Source: Paludibacter sp.
Lineage (GTDB): Bacteria > Bacteroidota > Bacteroidia > Bacteroidales > Paludibacteraceae
Assembly: GCA_017882285.1 (NCBI GenBank)
Contig: JADGPS010000026.1
Location: forward strand, 1 to 40,273
Direction: 5' to 3'
DNA: 40,273 nt
Shown here: piece by piece, positions 6,386-14,540 of the stretch
Numbering within the stretch: the stretch's first letter is position 1
How the letters are laid out: each line of letters starts with the position of its first letter
The notes under the pieces: model-generated
The model's input: only the letters and a program-made list of their open reading frames with translations
The model's database searches: none
Told to the model about the DNA's origin: nothing
Translations under genes and position numbers: made by a program

Positions 6386-7477
6386 TTAGTTGTTAGAGAT
6401 AAATATTGTTTTAACCGGATTTAAACCAGTATTGAAAGTATATTTCAATATTCCGGCTTGGCTAAAGCAATACATTTTTCCAGTATTTGTATAGTCGGTT
6501 TCGCCAATGAAAATATCCTTCGTAACCGGATTAACATCAATACTGTAAGGAGTTTTAGCTACAGCCGATGATGCAATGAAAGCTGTATTTATAATCATTT
6601 TGTTTTTGACGTCATAAAGCGTAAAGGTTTTATTAACCACATTATAATTGGTATCATAATCGTAATCATACATGTAGGCAAAATCACCATCAATCGTTAA
6701 ATTATAAGCTCTTATTCCTGTAAGTTTAGTGACTTTCTCAGGTGTGACTGTCGCTTCAATACGTTGTAAAGTATAGGGAATCGTGCTGTAATTTCCCATT
6801 GAAATAACATATAAATCGCCATAGGAATCTGATTTCAAAACGATGGGATTGATCACCACTTTAATTTTTCGTATTTCGGTAAATGAAACCGGATCGATGA
6901 CAGAGATTGTACTGTCAGGAACCGCAGCCATACCGCCTGAATTACTGACATAAATCAGATTGTTTGCAACCGCTATACCTTCAGGATTACTTCCAACCTT
7001 AACTATTTTTTCAATATTGAATGTAACTGTGTCAAGACGGGCAACGTGTCCATCGTAAAGTGTTACATAAACTTTTCCGTTGTAGCAAGTCAGCGAACGT
7101 GGCAAACTGGGCATATTCAGCTCATTAAGCATGGGAATTGTTTTTATTGATGCAGCTGTTTTTGCATTTATAATTTCTATAATACTCGATTGGTACATTG
7201 CAATGTAAATCTTTGAACCATATTGTAGCATGTCTTGCCCGGTATCACCTAAATCACGATTGTTTTTGGCATTAAAAATATCATAAGGTAAACGGGTTGT
7301 AAAATCGAAATACGTCAACGAAGCATTATTTGATTTATAATTCCCCTGGTTGAGTACATATAATCCTGTGTTGATCACCGATGTTGGAGTTATTTCTTCT
7401 TTCTTATCGCACGAAGTAAATAATGCATTACAAAATGCTGAGAAAAATAGAAACGAAAGAAGTTTGGTTATTTTCAT
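6386..7477 (-). CDS. btuG: BtuG-like cobalamin-binding beta-propeller lipoprotein
   Basis: 363 residues. Signal peptide with lipobox LFTSC (Cys about residue 23) followed by DKKEE, an acidic tract typical of surface-exported Bacteroidota lipoproteins. The rest is a YncE/YVTN-like beta-propeller with blade phrases such as TGLYVLNQGNY, SKIYIAMYQSSIIEIINAKT, GKVYVTLYDGHVARLDT, VGSNPEGIAVANNLIYVSNSGG and SISVIDPVSFTEIRKIKV. In Bacteroides, BtuG is a surface lipoprotein of this fold that captures corrinoids with very high affinity and caps BtuB. Here it lies 83 nt downstream of a BtuB-like receptor under a cobalamin riboswitch, which makes the BtuG assignment strong. Fold is seen; ligand is inferred from context. 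Confidence 0.82.
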   Translation of the reverse strand: MKITKLLSFLFFSAFCNALFTSCDKKEEITPTSVINTGLYVLNQGNYKSNNASLTYFDFTTRLPYDIFNAKNNRDLGDTGQDMLQYGSKIYIAMYQSSIIEIINAKTAASIKTIPMLNELNMPSLPRSLTCYNGKVYVTLYDGHVARLDTVTFNIEKIVKVGSNPEGIAVANNLIYVSNSGGMAAVPDSTISVIDPVSFTEIRKIKVVINPIVLKSDSYGDLYVISMGNYSTIPYTLQRIEATVTPEKVTKLTGIRAYNLTIDGDFAYMYDYDYDTNYNVVNKTFTLYDVKNKMIINTAFIASSAVAKTPYSIDVNPVTKDIFIGETDYTNTGKMYCFSQAGILKYTFNTGLNPVKTIFISNN

Positions 7478-7560
7478 AATAAGTTATTGAATAATTGATA
7501 ATTAATTGAATGTAAATGATATGTACGCTTATTTACAGGTAAATAATAAAACACAAGGCG

Positions 7561-9576
7561 TTAAATATTTACAGAGATTGTTATTCTGAAATTTCGTCCC
7601 GGCATGGGATAAAATTTAATAATTTCATATTGTTCGTTTAATAAATTGATAATCTCACCTTTAATAAAGAAACATTTATATCCGGTTGAAGCAAAAACAG
7701 AATGTTCCATGTACCCATTCAATTGGTTTGCCGGTATGTTCTGACCACTCCAGCGCATACCTGAAAATAGCATATTATAACCTATTTCCCAACATTCAGT
7801 TTTATAAGAAATTGATCCTGAACCCGATGAAAACGGTGTATATGGAATTTGTTCGCCATAATTGGAGGTATCAGGTGTTTTATCGGTTGCTTTTTGATAC
7901 GTGTAATTCATTCTCACCACAATATCGTTGGAATCTCTTATTGTCACTCCAAATTTTAAGCTCAAATCAACACCCCGAATTTCAACTTTTCCTTTGTTAA
8001 TCATCGACCAATGAAATAAATCGCGTGGAATGGCGATGATTTTATCGGTTACTTCGTTCAGATATCCATCCATGCTGAACTCTAATCCATTCATAAAACC
8101 TGATCTGTTCAACCTATAAAGCAATCCAAGGTTATACTGATTGGTATTTTCGGGACGCAGATTTATATTCCCTAAATCCTGATAGTAAAGGTCGTTGAAA
8201 GTAGGTACACGAAAAATATTCTTGTAAAACGCTCTTATTGTCAAATCGTATTTTGAAAATAATTTATAGGATACATTTACGTTGGGTGACAATTTGTTTC
8301 GGTCGGGCGATGGAGTCCCCACGCGAACCTGTTCGCGAGTCATGGTGTTCAATACATTAGCTCCCAACGAAAATCTTTCTGTAGCATATTTGGCTGCAAC
8401 ATTAATCAGTCCTGTATTTCGGATTGGAAACACAAAGTTTTTAAAATTGAGGTTTGAATTGATATTTAAATCGTTGAGCCACCAATCGAAAGCAACTGAA
8501 GTACTTAATTGTTCGATGGGTTGAAAAGCTGCCGAATAAGATACATAATATTCTTTTTGTAAATAATTGTCGGTTAAAAATCCTTCCGGGTATTTTGAGT
8601 CTGCATCTTTATATACAGAGTTGGTCTGATTGTATTTGGCAACTAATTGGTATTGAAATTTTTCGGTTGGTCTGTTCATATAATGAATCTGTGAAAATAA
8701 AATATTTTCCAGCAATCGTTGTTTATTAAAGGTGTTGTAATACGTTACATTGGGCAAACCTCGTTCCGAATTTATGTAATTGGTTTTAAATGAGATATAT
8801 TCATCCGCATGAATTAAACAGGTCGTATTTATTTCACTACGAATGGATTGCACATCGGCATTGGTGCGGGTGATTATTTCCGACAAGTTATTTTGATTGC
8901 CATAATGTTGAACGAAGGGATATGCACCTGTGGCTTTGAGCCAATCGGAGAACAAATTTATATTCCACTTTTTATTGAAATTTTTGTTGAGAAACAAAAT
9001 TGCATTAGCCAGTCCAAACGAACCGGTCTTCCCTGTGATTTTAGCATCGAACGACTTCATGCTGTTGAAATCCGGTTTTTTAGTAGTTAGTTCAATCACG
9101 CCTGAGTAGGCAAACATGCGTGCAGTTTGGAATATATTGTTCGGCTGACTGTTGCTGACTGAAATTTCCGATAAATTATCAAGTGAGAAACGTCCTAAAT
9201 CAATTTGCCCGGTCTGAATATCATTAAGCATTATACCATCATAACTTACACCGGTTTGTTGAGCTCCTAATCCTCTAAGCGATACGGTTTTCATACCGCC
9301 AATGCCACCATAATCTTTAACTGTTACACCTGAGAAATGTTTGACAATATCTGAAACAGTACCTGCATTTGACAGTTCAATTTCTTTTTCCGAAAATACC
9401 TGAACTGGCAATGATGCACGAATCTGATAGATTCCTTTCACTGTAACTTCTTTAATATCCCGATGCAGTAAGGTGTCTGTTACAAGATTTAAAGCAGAGA
9501 CCGAAGTGCAACAAAAGTATGTATTCCACAAAAGGAATAAGCCGATAGAAATTGATTTAAAGATTTTTTTTGACAC
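7561..9576 (-). CDS. btuB: TonB-dependent cobalamin (vitamin B12) receptor, BtuB-like
   Basis: 671 residues. N-terminal signal peptide (to about residue 28), then a plug domain: EVTVKG..., FSEKEIELSNAGTVSDIVKHFSGVTVKDYGG, MKTVSLRGLGAQQTGVSYDGIMLNDIQTGQIDLGRFSLDNLSEISV, and the G-V-I-E-L-T-T end of the plug. The rest is a 22-strand-type barrel with alternating aromatic strands (YISFKTNYIN, YQLVAKYNQT, LRPENTNQYNLGLLYR) ending FRITISVNI, with a terminal hydrophobic strand. It imports corrinoids across the outer membrane using TonB energy. The cobalamin riboswitch upstream and the BtuG-like gene downstream fix the substrate. Length is typical; no break seen. Confidence 0.88.
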   Translation of the reverse strand: MSKKIFKSISIGLFLLWNTYFCCTSVSALNLVTDTLLHRDIKEVTVKGIYQIRASLPVQVFSEKEIELSNAGTVSDIVKHFSGVTVKDYGGIGGMKTVSLRGLGAQQTGVSYDGIMLNDIQTGQIDLGRFSLDNLSEISVSNSQPNNIFQTARMFAYSGVIELTTKKPDFNSMKSFDAKITGKTGSFGLANAILFLNKNFNKKWNINLFSDWLKATGAYPFVQHYGNQNNLSEIITRTNADVQSIRSEINTTCLIHADEYISFKTNYINSERGLPNVTYYNTFNKQRLLENILFSQIHYMNRPTEKFQYQLVAKYNQTNSVYKDADSKYPEGFLTDNYLQKEYYVSYSAAFQPIEQLSTSVAFDWWLNDLNINSNLNFKNFVFPIRNTGLINVAAKYATERFSLGANVLNTMTREQVRVGTPSPDRNKLSPNVNVSYKLFSKYDLTIRAFYKNIFRVPTFNDLYYQDLGNINLRPENTNQYNLGLLYRLNRSGFMNGLEFSMDGYLNEVTDKIIAIPRDLFHWSMINKGKVEIRGVDLSLKFGVTIRDSNDIVVRMNYTYQKATDKTPDTSNYGEQIPYTPFSSGSGSISYKTECWEIGYNMLFSGMRWSGQNIPANQLNGYMEHSVFASTGYKCFFIKGEIINLLNEQYEIIKFYPMPGRNFRITISVNI

Positions 9577-9704
9577 AGTAAAAACTATTTGACGATGAAT
9601 AAACCGTTAAATAGCTTTCGGAAATAAACATAACAAAAGCAAAAGGTAATTATTGCGGATGTCCCGTCGCTTTTTCCTCGAAAGCTTCTGAAAATAAGTT
9701 ATGA

Positions 9705-9985
9705 TTGGCAGGTCTTCTGACTTACTCCCGTTATTGAACGCCTTCCCGATTTAGTCGAATGGTTAATTTGTTAATCTGTGATTCGTTTTTTAAACTATCA
9801 TCTGTCAACTATCAACTGTCAACTGAAATTACCAGTGGCAAAAGTGTTGTTCAAAACGTTTATTAAATAACTGTCAACTGTGAATTATTAACTGTCAATT
9901 ATTTAATGGAGCTTACAGCAGCGGGACTGTACAGGATTTTCACCTGTTTCTCTTTTAATTCAATCCTCAAAAAAACGAAAATTGA
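9705..9985 (-). promoter_or_regulatory. Cobalamin riboswitch upstream of btuB
   Basis: On the minus strand it runs from about 9985 down to 9705. Conserved parts: the 5' block CAGGTGAAAATCCTGTACAG followed by TCCCGCTGCTGTAAGCTCC (9909-9946), GCCACTGGT (9831-9839), then CGGGAGTAAGTCAG and the B12 box AGACCTGCC (9707-9730). Adenosyl- or methylcobalamin binding would switch off btuB-btuG expression. Peripheral loops are enlarged by low-complexity ACTGTCAACT repeats on both sides of the CCACTG block (9800-9826 and 9870-9899), making the element unusually long. The core appears intact. Confidence 0.9.
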
Positions 9986-10075
9986 AACCAAAGCGATACA
10001 AAAGTAATGTATATTTTTCAAAGAAGTATCCAAATCGTAGAATTATTCCTACATCAGAATATTAATGTTTATTTA

Positions 10076-10116
10076 AACAAAAAGAAAGAGGTTGTGTGAC
10101 AACCTCTTTCTTTTTG
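10076..10116 (-). terminator. Bidirectional terminator downstream of def
   Basis: A perfect 12-bp stem GAAAGAGGTTGT / ACAACCTCTTTC (10084-10095 and 10099-10110) with a GTG loop, extended by A/T pairs, with A-runs and T-runs on both sides. It ends the ruvX-def transcript just before the riboswitch leader and would block read-through. Confidence 0.88.
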
Positions 10117-10130
10117 TTTTTTTTATCAAC

Positions 10131-10682
10131 TTATGCAGATTTTACTTTATAATTGCAGGTTGCTTTTCCTTTTACAATATTCGTAAGTTTTGATTTTAGT
10201 AATTGACGACGGATCGGAGTAACTTTATCTGTAAATAAGTGTCCTTGCAGATGATCGTTTTCGTGTTGAACCACACGGGCTTTGTAACCTTCAAATTCTT
10301 CGATATGTTCTTTAAAATCAGTATTTAAGAATTTAATTTTTATTTTTTCGGCACGTAAAACCATTTCGTGAATGCCCGGAATACTCAGACAACCTTCTTC
10401 GCCGGCAATTTCTTCATTACTTTTTTCAAGAATCGTAGGATTAATCATCACTATTTTAAAAGCTCCCAATTCAGGGTCTTCTTCTTTGAGAGGAGCTAAA
10501 TCTATCACCAGTAATCGAATAGGTAATCCAACTTGTGGCGCAGCCAATCCGACACCTTCGGCATGATACATGGTTTCAAACATATTGGATATAACGACAT
10601 TCAAATCAGGATAATCAGCTTTAACAGGTAGGGCTACTTTTCTTAAAATAGCATTGCCATAGGTATAAATAGGTAAAATCAT
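10131..10682 (-). CDS. def: Peptide deformylase
   Basis: 183 residues, normal length. All three deformylase motifs are present: EGVGLAAPQVG (residues 42-52, motif 1), EEGCLSIP (95-102, metal ligand Cys98) and QHENDHLQG (139-147, ligands His140 and His144, catalytic Glu141). It removes the formyl group from N-terminal Met of nascent proteins in the cytosol, using a divalent metal. Second gene of a unit with ruvX (49-nt gap), a pairing common in this phylum, and followed by a strong terminator. Start MILPIYTYG matches family N-termini exactly. Confidence 0.96.
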   Translation of the reverse strand: MILPIYTYGNAILRKVALPVKADYPDLNVVISNMFETMYHAEGVGLAAPQVGLPIRLLVIDLAPLKEEDPELGAFKIVMINPTILEKSNEEIAGEEGCLSIPGIHEMVLRAEKIKIKFLNTDFKEHIEEFEGYKARVVQHENDHLQGHLFTDKVTPIRRQLLKSKLTNIVKGKATCNYKVKSA

Positions 10683-10731
10683 TATTATCAGTTAGTAAAG
10701 CTTGCCAGCTGCAAGCAGGTTCATAAAGTTT

Positions 10732-11154
10732 TTAAAGTTGAAAGTTTTTACTTTCCAAATATGATTGCAAAATAATAGTGGCAGAAATTTTATCAACCAG
10801 TTCTTTATTTTGTCTGTTTTTTTTCTTTAAACCGCCCTCCAGCATAGCTTTGTGAGCCAAAACGGAAGTAAAACGTTCATCTACATAAACAAGTTCAATC
10901 TTCGGAAACTTTCGCTGCAAACCCACCACAAAAGGACGTATATACCGCATTGAATCAGATTCCTCACCGTTCATTTGCTTAGGCAGTCCGATTACAAATT
11001 TTTCAACAGGTTCTTTGGCAATGTATTTCTCGAGATAATCCAGCAAGTCATGTACTGACACCGTTTCCAAACCATTAGCAGTGATATGAAGCATATCGGT
11101 AACTGCGAGTCCCACACGTTTTTGCCCATAATCAATCGCCAGAATTCGTCCCAT
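10732..11154 (-). CDS. ruvX: Holliday junction resolvase-like RuvX/YqgF
   Basis: 140 residues, the usual length. RNase H-like fold: GRILAIDYGQKRVGLAVTD at the N-terminus with the first catalytic Asp (residue 7), FVIGLPKQMNGEESD in the middle (strand plus loop), YVDERFTS near residue 90 with the second acidic site, and KISATIILQSYL at the end. Family members are linked to pre-16S rRNA 5' maturation and possibly Holliday junction cleavage. It is the first gene of the ruvX-def unit. A short hairpin GCTTGCCAGCTGCAAGC lies in the 49-nt gap to def (around 10701-10717). Confidence 0.94.
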   Translation of the reverse strand: MGRILAIDYGQKRVGLAVTDMLHITANGLETVSVHDLLDYLEKYIAKEPVEKFVIGLPKQMNGEESDSMRYIRPFVVGLQRKFPKIELVYVDERFTSVLAHKAMLEGGLKKKNRQNKELVDKISATIILQSYLESKNFQL

Positions 11155-11399
11155 TGTTTTTTACTTTGAAATTATGAATATTATAAATATGGGTTAGTTA
11201 AAATATCCCTTATTTTTGACTAATTTGTTAGCCTTACCAATTTATTTTTTCAAAAAATCATAAATAATTAATTATCAGATATTTACAAAACAGGTTTTTG
11301 CCTTGCCTTGCCACACTTATTTTTGCAGAAACAAACAAGTCTCTCTAACTTTGGGTACAAATTTAATAAAAATTATTCAAACATTAAAAAACAATCCCT

Positions 11400-11765
11400 A
11401 TGAAACGTTCAACTGTATTTTCATTTTTATTTGTGCTTTTAGCCAGTAGTGTTTTTGCGTCAACAACAGGAATCAGCTTATTTAAAGATCAAATACCTCC
11501 GGGTCCAAAGCCTCTGTCTCTAACTTTTATTCCAGTTAGTGCCACTATTAGCGAAACGACATTATCAGTCTATTTTGATTCGCCTGTTGGTAATGCAACT
11601 ATTACAGTGTATGATGCCAGTAATAATGTAGTATCACAAGAAACGGTGGACACTTATTCCACTTCTGAAGTTTTTATAGCTACCGATACATGGGCAAGTG
11701 GTAATTATACAATTAAAGTTAGTTATGGAGCTACAACCTTATCGGGTGTATTCTTAGTCGAATAA
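11400..11765 (+). CDS. Small secreted DUF3244-like beta-sandwich protein
   Basis: 121 residues. Signal peptide MKRSTVFSFLFVLLASSVFA cleaved about residue 20. The mature ~100 residues are beta-rich with the layout of DUF3244 secreted proteins: PLSLTFIPVSATISETTLSVYFDSPVGNATITVYDASNNVVSQETV ... WASGNYTIKVSYGATTLSGVFLVE, i.e. an Ig-like sandwich ending in the G-x-Y-x-I / L-x-G-x-F strands also seen in type IX sorting domains. It is not a bona fide T9SS CTD because the whole protein is this domain. No operon partner; a 21-bp tandem repeat array lies downstream. Function unknown; secretion is secure. Confidence 0.75.
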   Translation: MKRSTVFSFLFVLLASSVFASTTGISLFKDQIPPGPKPLSLTFIPVSATISETTLSVYFDSPVGNATITVYDASNNVVSQETVDTYSTSEVFIATDTWASGNYTIKVSYGATTLSGVFLVE

Positions 11766-11846
11766 TTATAAAACAGATTCAAGTAAGAATATTTTATGAT
11801 TAGAAAAGAGTGTTTCATTCTTCGGACTAAAACATTCTTATAAAGA

Positions 11847-12034
11847 AATAAAAGTTTGCGATTCAACTATAAAAGTTTCTTGCTTGAATATAAATTGTTG
11901 CCATCTTGATATAAAACTTCGCCATTCAGATTTAAATGTTTTATGCTTGGGAATAAAAGTTTGCGATCAAGATATAAAACTTTGCAATCTTGGAATAAAA
12001 GTTCGCGATCAAGATATGAAATTTACTTGCATTT
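11847..12034 (+). repeat. Nine-unit 21-bp degenerate tandem repeat
   Basis: Nine consecutive units, eight of exactly 21 bp and the last 20 bp, beginning at 11847, 11868, 11889, 11910, 11931, 11952, 11973, 11994 and 12015. The core is (A/T)ATAAAA(G/C)TTTGC(G/A)ATC followed by AAGA or TTGG. Units 6 and 8 carry CAAGA where unit 7 carries TCTTG, so neighbours can pair into hairpins. Phasing at 21 bp equals two helical turns and seven codons. The frame YK(T/S)LQSWNKSSRSR is open from unit 4 but has no good start, so coding is doubtful. The array lies in the 350-bp gap between two unrelated genes. Confidence 0.8.
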
Positions 12035-12115
12035 AAATAATTCTTTATATTTCAATTACTTATATGATTTTACGTTTAAATAATCAAATTATTAATCCTT
12101 TAATTTAAAAAAATC

Positions 12116-12781
12116 ATGGCAGATTACATTCCGCAAAATGATGCCAAAATGAATTTATGGCAGAAAAATTTAGTCGAAATTGTTGAATCTAAGGTTACCG
12201 CATGGGGTATTTTGGCTGACGATTTCACCTTGGTAAAAGCAAAACAAGTAGTGTGGGAAGCAGCTTTTGACAAGGTTAGTAACAAACAAAACCGCACCGC
12301 CGCCGATGTATTGGCAAAAGACGAAGCATACGAAGACTATGTGGCAACAATTCGCCCATTCGTAGCTCAATGGTTAGCTAACAACAGCAAAGTCACCGAC
12401 AGTGACCGCGCCCGCATGGGATTAACCGTGAAAACCGGAACACGCACACCTACTCCCGCACCAACAACAAGTCCGGTGGGAACAGTTGATTTTTCGGTAC
12501 GTCAACAGCACATTATCCATTATTACGATGAAGCTTCTGCTCACAGCAATGCAAAACCGGAAGGCGTACATGCTTGTGAGATATTCATGAAAGTGGATGG
12601 CGATGCACCTAAAGATGCTTCGGAACTAACGTACGTGGGAACTTGTACGGCTACACCCTATACGGTAAAATTTGATGGAGCTAAAACCGGTAAAATGGTC
12701 TATTACTGGCTTCGCTGGGTAAATACAAGGGGTGAATACGGTCCATGGAGTAGCACCTTAAGCGCAATGGTGGTGGGGTAA
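12116..12781 (+). CDS. Hypothetical protein with C-terminal fibronectin-III-like domain
   Basis: 221 residues, no signal peptide or membrane segment. N-terminal ~100 residues are helical (MNLWQKNLVEIVESKVTAWGI, TLVKAKQVVWEAAFDKV, YEDYVATIRPFVAQWLANNSKV). A Pro/Thr-rich linker TRTPTPAPTTSPVG (residues about 109-122) leads to a C-terminal beta domain with Trp/Tyr placement of an Fn3 fold (HIIHYYDEAS, CEIFMKVDGD, YYWLRWVNTRGEYGPWSSTLSAMVVG). I recognise it only as a recurring uncharacterised Bacteroidota protein. GC content and codon use are richer than the neighbours, hinting at transfer; it lies next to a decayed integrase. Start is supported by the AT-rich leader TTAATTTAAAAAAATC before ATG. 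Confidence 0.75.
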   Translation: MADYIPQNDAKMNLWQKNLVEIVESKVTAWGILADDFTLVKAKQVVWEAAFDKVSNKQNRTAADVLAKDEAYEDYVATIRPFVAQWLANNSKVTDSDRARMGLTVKTGTRTPTPAPTTSPVGTVDFSVRQQHIIHYYDEASAHSNAKPEGVHACEIFMKVDGDAPKDASELTYVGTCTATPYTVKFDGAKTGKMVYYWLRWVNTRGEYGPWSSTLSAMVVG

Positions 12782-12828
12782 AAATTTCACCCCTAACTCC
12801 TCTCCTCGAGGAGAGGGGAATGAAAAAA

Positions 12829-12875
12829 GGCGGAAGCGGTCTGGAATTGTTAGCGCAACCAAACCGGCTTCCGCC
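12829..12875 (+). terminator. Stem-loop downstream of the 12116-12781 gene
   Basis: GGCGGAAGC (12829-12837) pairs with GCTTCCGCC (12867-12875), extended by GGT / ACC with one bulge. The T-run behind is short (GATTTTC). It is preceded by a CCTCTCCTCGAGGAGAGG palindrome (12799-12816). Likely a terminator or mRNA-stabilising hairpin. Confidence 0.5.
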
Positions 12876-12885
12876 GATTTTCAAT

Positions 12886-12991
12886 TCAGAGTCTGCTGGA
12901 CATTCAAGCAGCAAAACGACAGAGATTTACGCATATCACCACCAAGGGCTTCGATCAGATAAAAAATCCTTTAGACAATCTAAATATATAA
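12886..12991 (+). pseudogene. C-terminal remnant of a tyrosine recombinase/integrase
   Basis: Frame one reads GHSSSKTTEIYA (12898-12933), the recombinase box with conserved His and the catalytic Tyr. One base later a shifted frame continues ITTKGFDQIKNPLDNLNI and a stop at 12991. Joined, this is the standard C-terminus of Bacteroidota XerC/D-like integrases (EIYTHI(T/S)TKG...NPLDNL), with a 2-bp deletion inside TAC(AC)GCA. The upstream part (expected LLGH) has another indel, and nothing earlier of the ~300-400-residue enzyme survives. It marks a past integration event at the left edge of the repeat-gene array. Confidence 0.75.
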
Positions 12992-13127
12992 AGAAAAAGG
13001 TTGTTATTATAAAAATAAACACATAACTTTGTGAAGTAAATATAACTAATACAAATAATTTCTTTTCGAATAAAATTTAGAGTTCTGGTTGTTGGAAGTT
13101 ACAGTAATTTAAATTAAAGAGTTTATC

Positions 13128-13250
13128 GGATTGAAAACCTGCCTGTGGCATACAGGTACTAATAATACTGTTACGACGTGATTACAAATCACGTCAACCA
13201 GATCGAACTTTTGTTCATTTAATTAAGAATATATCCGGAAGGACGTGTAT
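13128..13250 (+). repeat. R3 repeat, copy A (single end)
   Basis: Contains the perfect 9-bp hairpin GACGTGATT-ACA-AATCACGTC (13175-13195), then CAACCAG...TTCATTTAATTAAGAATATATCCGGAAGGACGTG, the R3 right end. A smaller ACCTG...CAGGT hairpin lies at 13138-13158. The opposite end is missing. It stands between the integrase remnant and the first gene of the array. Confidence 0.75.
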
Positions 13251-13430
13251 TCAAAATTAAAATAATATCAGAAAAATCAATAAGGCGAATGTATGGGAAA
13301 CACAGTTTCTTATACAGATTTGAGTTTCTCATAGGGAATCGTTATGGGCAACAGCAAAAAATGAAAAAAGAACTTGAGTGTTGCTAAAATAAGAGACAAA
13401 AACCTATATAAGAAACTAATTTATAAAGAC

Positions 13431-13727
13431 ATGAGAACAACAATGTTATTGTTTACTTTACTGACATTTTTTTTACAAGTTAAATCACAAGATTCAGAAG
13501 TAGAAATTTACTTAATGCAAAATAATTCTATTGTGAAAGGTAAGCTTTTAGAGAGTTCCAATGATTCTGTTCGTATCATGGTGGACAGTGTGACTACATT
13601 GGCATTTGCAAAATCTGAATTGGAAGGAAAAGAATTACCCGTTTCGAAAGAAGTAAATAAATTTCGCAAAAAACTAATGAGAAAAGAAAGTATAAAAATT
13701 ATGAATGCATTTCCTGGTATTTATTAA
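13431..13727 (+). CDS. Small secreted hypothetical protein
   Basis: About 98 residues from the Met that begins a good signal peptide (MRTTMLLFTLLTFFLQVKSQ, cut before Asp). The frame is open back to 13374, but the extra residues MSVAKIRDKNLYKKLIYKD would bury the signal. The mature part, VEIYLMQNNSIVKGKLLESSNDSVRIMVDSVTTLAFAKSELEG, is a short beta-rich segment with the I-x-G-x-x-x-E-x-x-x-D-S-V pattern of small Sm-like barrels seen in other Bacteroidota secreted proteins. A basic tail ends KKLMRKESIKIMNAFPGIY. Family not recognised. It is followed after 33 nt by a small membrane protein, probably co-transcribed. Confidence 0.65.
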   Translation: MRTTMLLFTLLTFFLQVKSQDSEVEIYLMQNNSIVKGKLLESSNDSVRIMVDSVTTLAFAKSELEGKELPVSKEVNKFRKKLMRKESIKIMNAFPGIY

Positions 13728-13760
13728 ATAAGGAATGGAGAAATAACAAAAGGTAAAATC

Positions 13761-14036
13761 ATGTTCACATTTTTTACTCTTGGATTAATTGGAATGATTT
13801 CATCAGGTGTAGTTTACGTTGTTGTATTAACAGCTATTCCGGGATTATATGGCGTTTTAGTTGCTTTTGTAAAATTTATGATTGTATTTGCTCCATCATG
13901 TGCATTTTTGGGTGTTGGTTCAGGATGGTCAACAGGTGATAGGTATAAATCAATTGAAAAGAAAGTCAAAAACAGGTATTACTATCGTGGTATAATTTCT
14001 TCAAGTAACTCTATTCCCCTTTCGATCCGGATATGA
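13761..14036 (+). CDS. Small membrane protein, C-terminus made by a repeat
   Basis: 91 residues with two hydrophobic segments (residues about 2-26, FTFFTLGLIGMISSGVVYVVVLTAI, and 31-54, YGVLVAFVKFMIVFAPSCAFLGVG), then a basic region GDRYKSIEKKVKNRYYYRG. The last ~8 residues (SIPLSIRI) are encoded by the left end of R3 copy B (from about 14013), so the original C-terminus was probably replaced or truncated by the repeat. Co-directional with the secreted protein before it (33-nt gap). No family recognised. Confidence 0.55.
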   Translation: MFTFFTLGLIGMISSGVVYVVVLTAIPGLYGVLVAFVKFMIVFAPSCAFLGVGSGWSTGDRYKSIEKKVKNRYYYRGIISSSNSIPLSIRI

Positions 14037-14180
14037 ATATTAAATGAGAAAATAGTTGTGCTGGTTGGTCCTGTCCACACGGATATGAATATTAGATGAG
14101 TAAAGTTTTGCGCTGGTTGGTGGGATTTTCTTTTTAATCCCACCGTTTGTACAATGAGGAACCAACGGTCAGCGTAGCTA
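14013..14180 (+). repeat. R3 repeat, copy B with a duplicated left end
   Basis: Two left ends occur in tandem: CGGATATGAATATTAAATGAG at 14026 and again, as ...TTAGATGAG, at 14081, each leading to GCTGGTTGG. The second continues into the hairpin GGTGGGATT (14119-14127) / AATCCCACC (14136-14144), with outer CGCT / AGCG pairing (14111-14114 and 14171-14174). Suggests one copy inserted in, or duplicated within, another. It overlaps the end of the gene before it. Confidence 0.7.
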
Positions 14181-14540
14181 ATTGTATTCCAAAAAACCAA
14201 CCTATGCAGCATAGATATTAAATAAAATTTACTAAATTTGTGGAGTTATATTTACTCTCTTTTCGACCAAGTTTGCAGTCGTTGGATAGCGCAGGTCTAA
14301 GTGAAACGGAGACCTCCCGCCAAGTCGGGACAAGTTGTGCTGGAAACTCGAAAAGTTTGTAACTTTGTATTTTAATCAGTTCTAAACTGCACCGGTTTTC
14401 AGCTTGCCTGCTGCAAGCAGGTCCAAGATACACTTCGTTAATCTTGAACTATGCAGCATGTGCAAACTTGGAATAAATGGTGGGGAGAATAATTTAATTG
14501 AAAAGAAAGTATTGAGTAATAAATTTTTAAAAAAAGTTTT
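14181..14540. other. Repeat-rich non-coding stretch
   Basis: No gene recognised. It holds CTCCCGCCAAGTCGGGACAA (14307-14326), the reverse complement of the inner module of R2 (TTGTCCCGACTTG.CGGGAG), and a GCTTGC-CTGCT-GCAAGC hairpin (14402-14418) that also occurs in the ruvX-def gap. A weak promoter-like TAACTTTG lies near 14361. The ~70-codon minus ORF over it is repeat-derived. Confidence 0.5.

Noticed and set aside
8848-9090. 80-codon ORFs antisense to btuB (also 7686-8000 and 8282-8524)
   Set aside because: Shadows of the btuB coding strand; no independent features.
12116-12781. Structural phage protein
   Set aside because: The Fn3-like end alone is weak; no other phage gene lies nearby.
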